A stretch of 64,000 bases of DNA from Leptodontidium sp. MPI-SDFR-AT-0119 (Eukaryota; Ascomycota; Leotiomycetes; Helotiales; Leptodontidiaceae). Both the position numbers and the translations under genes were made by a program. Location of the stretch: NCBI GenBank assembly GCA_020726505.1, contig JAHLEZ010000006.1, positions 2,232,001-2,296,000 of the forward strand, given 5' to 3'. Below the pieces are notes generated by a model. That model was not told where the DNA came from. It ran no database searches and was given only the letters and a program-made list of their open reading frames with translations. Shown here piece by piece: positions 59,458-64,000 of the stretch (positions within the stretch are counted from its first letter, which is position 1; each line of letters starts with the position of its first letter).

Positions 59458-61240
59458 GTTAGGAAATCGCGAATTATCAAATATGAAGATATCACATATC
59501 TAAAGAGCTGAAAGGTCAAAGGAGGGGAGGAGAAAAAGTGTATTAGATAGAATCTATAAAAAATGCTGTGTTGTTGAGTAGTTTTTAAGAATTGACCTCT
59601 TTGATGTGGAAAGAATCTATCCGGTTAGGTGACAAAGAACTGACTAAGGGTCTTCTCCACCACAGTAACCACGGAGTATAACATCTATAAAAGTATAGGA
59701 ACCCTTGATGTGTGCATAGAGTTAAAGTTGCTTAAATTCAAAATACCTATCCGTTTTCCTGGCACGCAGGGAGGGACGTTATATCCAACCTCGGAAACCC
59801 TGTGCGGATCAAGTTCGTCCCTTCCCTGGCCTTTACTATCGCCCGCTAACGTTCGACGACTCAGATTGAGTCGTTTCGAGCTGGAGTCGTGGTGTTGGGT
59901 GCATTCCTGATTCGGAGCCTTCTGGGCGATCGACAGATCGAATGACGACGACAATAAAGTGCAGCATTTAGTGGCGGCGCCATAATTGCGGATGACACGA
60001 AAGCGCTGTCTGCGGCGAGGTGGAAAAATGTGGAAAGAAGAAAAAACGGGAGGTCATCGCCAATTCTGCCTCCTCCAGGTACTCACTCCCTTTATTCAGT
60101 GGTTTGCAAATGGGGCCATCCACTCCTAGGGAAAGGGGATTAATTAGTTCGTCAGAAAACCTTGTAGTAGAAGGACCCCTTGGCAGACCACTGAATAAAG
60201 GGAGTAAATTTATTTACCTCTCTGTGCAGGCCACATGGCCACATGGGCCACTGGCGTCCCCCCCGCAGCCCCTCAAAAAAGCTATGAACTTCCCCCTCTA
60301 GCGACATACTCCATAGATCTAACCAAGACTTTTCGTGGGTTCTGTTGTGAAGCTGCACGCACCAACACAGCTCAGCTATTAGCCGAGCCACCCAGCTGGG
60401 CGGACATTTCCGAGGATCAAGATTGTCCGTGGGCCACTGCGCCGGAGCCGTTCTCCCGCTAACCCGGTCTCACACTAACTACACTCTACTCTCCTGCTTT
60501 GCCCACGACACGAACGCGGCCTCGAAGTCCCTCGAATCACATCACTCCCCTCAGAAAGGAGATTCGCCCGGAGCTCGAGCCATGTCTAATCGGCAACAGT
60601 CGCTCGTGGAGCACCGAGACACCACCAACTATTAGTCCACATCGAACGCATTCGTATGGTCTCCTGCAACCACCTCAAGCCTCTGCTGCTTTAAAAGTCA
60701 ACGTACGCCAGCCATGAATATGAATGAATGAAAGCTGGCCTTCGAGAACAGCAAGTACTGCACTCGTCGAACTGGTGTAGGATTTATTGCAAGTCGTCGT
60801 TGGTTCTCCCGTCGTATCAACATACTCCGTCCGAAGTATAATTAAACTTACCTCCCTAGGAATAGGTGGCTAGAGACATACTTGTACGGAAATAGGCGAG
60901 ATTGCCGCCGAATATGGCCTACCACGAAATAAACGCCACTGCAGGGACTGCCCATGTGAATCCCTTTTTGCTTTTGGCTTTTGTCGGGGGTGACATAAGA
61001 TGTGCAAGTTGGATGCTCCTCCGGACCTTTGCCAATGTCTCATAGGGCTCATCGAGGACAATTCAGGAGGGACGCATTTGTTTTGGCAGCACCATTTAAA
61101 CCTCGCACCCCCGTTGATGAGGGGTCTCGACACCCCAAAAACCCACGTCCGGACAGCCAAACAACAGTACAGCTTGTCACCAACTGTTCCGCCCATGAGC
61201 TGGCGATCACAACAAAATTGTGCCTCAAGCCCGAGCCAAC
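59458..61240. other. Intergenic region with foldback element
   Basis: About 1.8 kb. It contains the foldback element listed separately. Frames in 60,235-60,720 translate to Pro/Thr/Arg-rich sequence with no domain. The final 200 bases are the leader of the fusion gene. Confidence 0.4.
60084..60206. mobile_element. MITE-like foldback element, mariner/Stowaway-like ends
   Basis: A perfect 19-bp inverted repeat (60085-60103 and 60187-60205; core CTCCCTTTATTCAGTGGT) forms the ends. The similarity continues inward imperfectly for about 30 more bases on each arm, about 70% identical by eye (GGTTTGCAAATGGGGCC against GGTCTGCCAAGGGGTCC). This leaves only about 20-30 bp in the centre. The right end reads GGGAG followed by TA; the left CTCCC is preceded by CA, one change from TA. 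TA-flanked CTCCC ends are typical of Tc1/mariner-type (Stowaway-like) MITEs. There is no coding capacity. A single copy was seen in this window. Confidence 0.6.
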
Positions 61241-63719
61241 ATGGAGAGCGGAGACCGGAGTAGGGCAATCTTTATCGCCGTGACTGTGTCCTTCGTCATC
61301 GCCAGTATTTTCGCCGCTGGCCGAGTTGTTAGCCGCTTTGTTGTCGTTAAACGGCACGGCTGGGACGATTACACCTTCATATTGGCATGGGTGAGTGTGC
61401 CTGCAGCTCATAACAGGAGAGCAAGACTAACCAGGCTATGATTAGATCCTCGCGTTTGGACTGACCTTCGCCGTCAACTTCGGTACCTCCAAGGGCCTCG
61501 GCCTTCATAATGATAGTATCTTGCCAGCTTGGACCGCCCAGCTCCTTGCCGCCGAGTACGCGGCAATCGTTCTGTTTACTCCTGCGCTAGTTGTCACTAA
61601 GATCTCCATCCTTTTGCTCTATCTTGATATTGCGAAACACCAGACCTTTTTCCGTATTGCCTCCTATGCAATTTTGTCGGTGGTAGTAATAGGAGGTGTT
61701 ACCATAAGTTTTCTAGCCGCTTTCCATTGCAGCCCAGTCCAGGCAGCGTACAATGCCGATATCAAGAACTTCAAATGCATATCTATCCAAAAGACCCTGC
61801 TAGCCTCAGCACCTATCAATATTGGAACCGACCTGGCCATCCTCGTTTTACCTATTCCCCTACTAACAACGCTACCCTTACCGCTGCTGCGAAAGAGCGT
61901 CTTGATCTTGTCTTTCATTTTTGGCGTCATATTCGTGGCTGCGGTTGACGTTACCCGAATCTACTATCTACAGCTCGCGACAATTGGATCCAACCCGCCA
62001 GACCGTAGCCGGCTAAGCACTGGTCTGGATTTTTCCTTCAATGCGGGTTTGGCGCTCTTATGGTCGGCGATCGAGGTTGATGTAGCTATCCTCGGTGCAT
62101 CGATCCCGACTCTGGTTCCATTGCTCAAGCGACTTATCCCGATGAATGGACCTGAGTCGCAGGCAGGGCCTAATGGCACTGTTTTTCTCAATGAGCTGCC
62201 ACGTCGACCCAGCTGGACAGCTGATCCTGGTTCCAAACCGCCCTTCAATTCAATATCCACGTCGCTCCCTCGAGAGCAGGAGTCGCCTGCGAATACGATC
62301 GAATTTTCTGTCACGCAATCCACAGAAACAGGGACCCAACAACTATGGGCATGTTCGACCCCTCGACTTGGCGAACACTCCTCCCCCTTTGGATTCATCA
62401 ACATGGATCCGACTAAATGCATAGCCGATATGCGAGGCTCCGAATCGGTCAAATACTGCGCCATTATCAACACTTGCATGTTCTTAAACGGATTCACCTA
62501 TACGATGCTGTTCTCTGTCAACGGAAACATCCCAATAATACACAATCGTATCCAAGCTATAGGCATATCCTCAGCCTCCTACGGCGGCGCTGGGATTTTC
62601 AGCCCATTCTTGGGATATGCGATTTTACACGTTTTCGGATTTAAGACCACTATCTTAGCCTCTTTAGCCATTTGCTGCGCCGGCACGCTGATGTTCTGGC
62701 CGTCCGGCGCCTTGGGTTCCTATGCCGCCTTTATCATCTCTAATGTGGTTGTCGGCATTTCTTTGACCTGTTTAGAAATGGCCGCCGACACCTTCAATGC
62801 GCTCTGCGGACCACCGGAATTCGCAGAAATCCGAGTTCTCTTGGGTACCGGGACAGAAGGCATGGGCGGAGTGTTGAGTTTGATACTCGCAAAATACGCC
62901 ATCTCTATTAACACGGACGACACGCGCAGTTTGATTTCCCTTCAGTGGGCTTTCTTTGTGATTACGTTATTCACTGTTGTGCTCGGGCTTGTCTTCTACT
63001 ATATACCCCTGCCCGAAGCAACTAGTCAGGACCTACAACGTCGACAGGACCTCTTGTGGACAGACCCTTCAAAGAAATACCTCAGAAAATTCCCTGTTAT
63101 CTTTGCTCCTTTGGCACTAGCCGCTATGTCTTCGTTCTTTACAGCCGGGGCATTGGCAAGCTTAAGAAGCTTCATTGGCAGTGTCTTGTCTAGCATTTCA
63201 ACTAGCTCGAAGACCGCTCCGATGGTTACTATCTCGGATTTCCAGCTTCTCCTCACAGTCATTTATGCTGTTGGCTCATATTTCTTCGCCTTCTTGTGTT
63301 TTCTCATACCCCCACGTTACATCCTGTTCTGGGCGCATGCTTGTGGGATCGTCTTCGCGGTGCTGATCACTCGAGTCCAATTCTCCTCGGTTCGCAGTGT
63401 TCAAGTGTTAACGTTGGTCCTTTCGATCTTCCTGGGGCCGACACCCAACCTAAGTTTTGGTATCGCATTTCGGGGTCTCGGTCAGTGGACCAAGCTCGCA
63501 GGGTGCATAGTGATAGGAATTTCGAGTCTCGGAGCCTGTGTCTGGCCATGGGTCATGTTGGCCGTTGCGACCAGCCATTCTGCACGATATGCCTTCCATA
63601 TTATTACCGCTCTCTTTGGGGCGGGGATTTTTCTCCCCATTTACCTCATCCTAACACGTGCGACACATCATCGACCGCCAGGCTGGCGGGCTGTGGCCAA
63701 GGTATTCCAACGGGCATGA
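61241..63719 (+). CDS. Fusion of PTH11-type rhodopsin-domain 7-TM protein and FucP-type MFS transporter
   Basis: Two exons (61241-61390, 61446-63719; the intron has ACTAACC and TTAG) encode 807 aa. Residues 1-283 form a fungal rhodopsin-like domain: seven membrane segments, the signature HGWDDYTFILAW (39-50), the loop FHCSPVQAAYNADIKNFKC with two Cys, and LDFSFNAGLALLWSAIEVDVAILGAS split over TM7. A polar linker (about 284-380) follows, in place of the usual C-terminal tail. Residues about 385-795 contain twelve further segments of a FucP-like MFS permease: INTCMFLNGFTYTMLFSVNG, then ISNVVVGISLTCLEMAADTF with NALCGPPEFAEIR, a FucP-family block. The second exon is one open frame across both domains, so the fusion is in the DNA. 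Upstream start options at 61220 use GTG only. A membrane sensor-transporter or a ligand-coupled permease is possible; this is inference. Confidence 0.85.
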
Positions 63720-64000
63720 CTATTGGTAGAAGGAGGTGTGCTGATATAAAATTTTGCGTTCTTCTGAGCGGAGTCTGATTCTGAGATGGCGCAATAGCGA
63801 CCCGAAGGTAGAGTGGGCGAAACCTGTAATAAATAGTCTTGAAAATATATAGATTTTCGCAAGTCCTTGGTCTCTGCTAGCTCGTAGTTCACTTACCTAT
63901 GCCTTGTGAATGCGCTTTACAGGCTGATTTCCACTCACCTTAGGCGAACCGTAGAGTAACCATGCCATTGGACGCGTCATAGAGTTTACAGCAGTGCTTC
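63720..64000. other. 3' flank at window edge
   Basis: The 3' flank of the fusion gene. No feature is recognised before the window ends. Confidence 0.35.

Noticed and set aside
60235..60717. Overlapping Pro/Thr/Arg-rich frames, considered as a remnant transcription factor
   Set aside because: No zinc-cluster Cys pattern or other motif. The evidence is too weak to call.

Overview
The window is nuclear DNA of a filamentous ascomycete (Pezizomycotina; a leotiomycete/Helotiales-like fungus is my best guess, from protein style only). Support for this: short introns (about 45-140 nt) with GT-AG ends and CTAAC/CTGAC branch sites, pyrimidine-rich leaders, Polycomb-type EED, fungal PTH11-type rhodopsin-domain and FucP-type transporter sequences, and a fungal terpene synthase next to a P450. 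Coordinates for spliced genes run from start codon to stop codon. Exon limits are given in the evidence and were checked for reading phase by hand.

Layout. 1-17.6 kb is housekeeping: EED (PRC2 subunit, +), an EPS1-like membrane protein disulfide isomerase (-), tyrosyl-DNA phosphodiesterase (+), acyl-CoA-binding protein (-), a PTEN-type phosphatase (+) and an unrecognised coiled-coil protein (-). 18.4-28 kb holds a PHO80/PCL-like cyclin (-), a cPLA2-type phospholipase with a mitochondrial-looking N terminus (-) and the exocyst subunit EXO70 (+). 28-33 kb is gene-poor and carries simple repeats and one very small Cys-rich ORF.

33-44 kb looks like a small secondary-metabolite locus: a class I sesquiterpene synthase (-), a cytochrome P450 (+) and an intronless GT1 glycosyltransferase (+). 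Together they could make, oxidise and glycosylate a terpene. 45-55 kb returns to ordinary genes: a T5orf172/DUF1766 protein (+), a DUF7730-like protein (-), a Ran-binding-domain protein with FG repeats (+) and the RecQ4-like helicase HRQ1 (+).

55-64 kb is accessory in character. It has an RRM-like gene (-), a nonsense-broken paralogous fragment pointing the other way (+), a mariner/Stowaway-like foldback element, and a gene whose single continuous frame joins a PTH11-type 7-TM rhodopsin-like domain to a complete 12-TM FucP-type MFS transporter. That predicted ~19-TM receptor-transporter fusion is the most unusual object in the window. I saw no tRNA, rRNA or CRISPR array.
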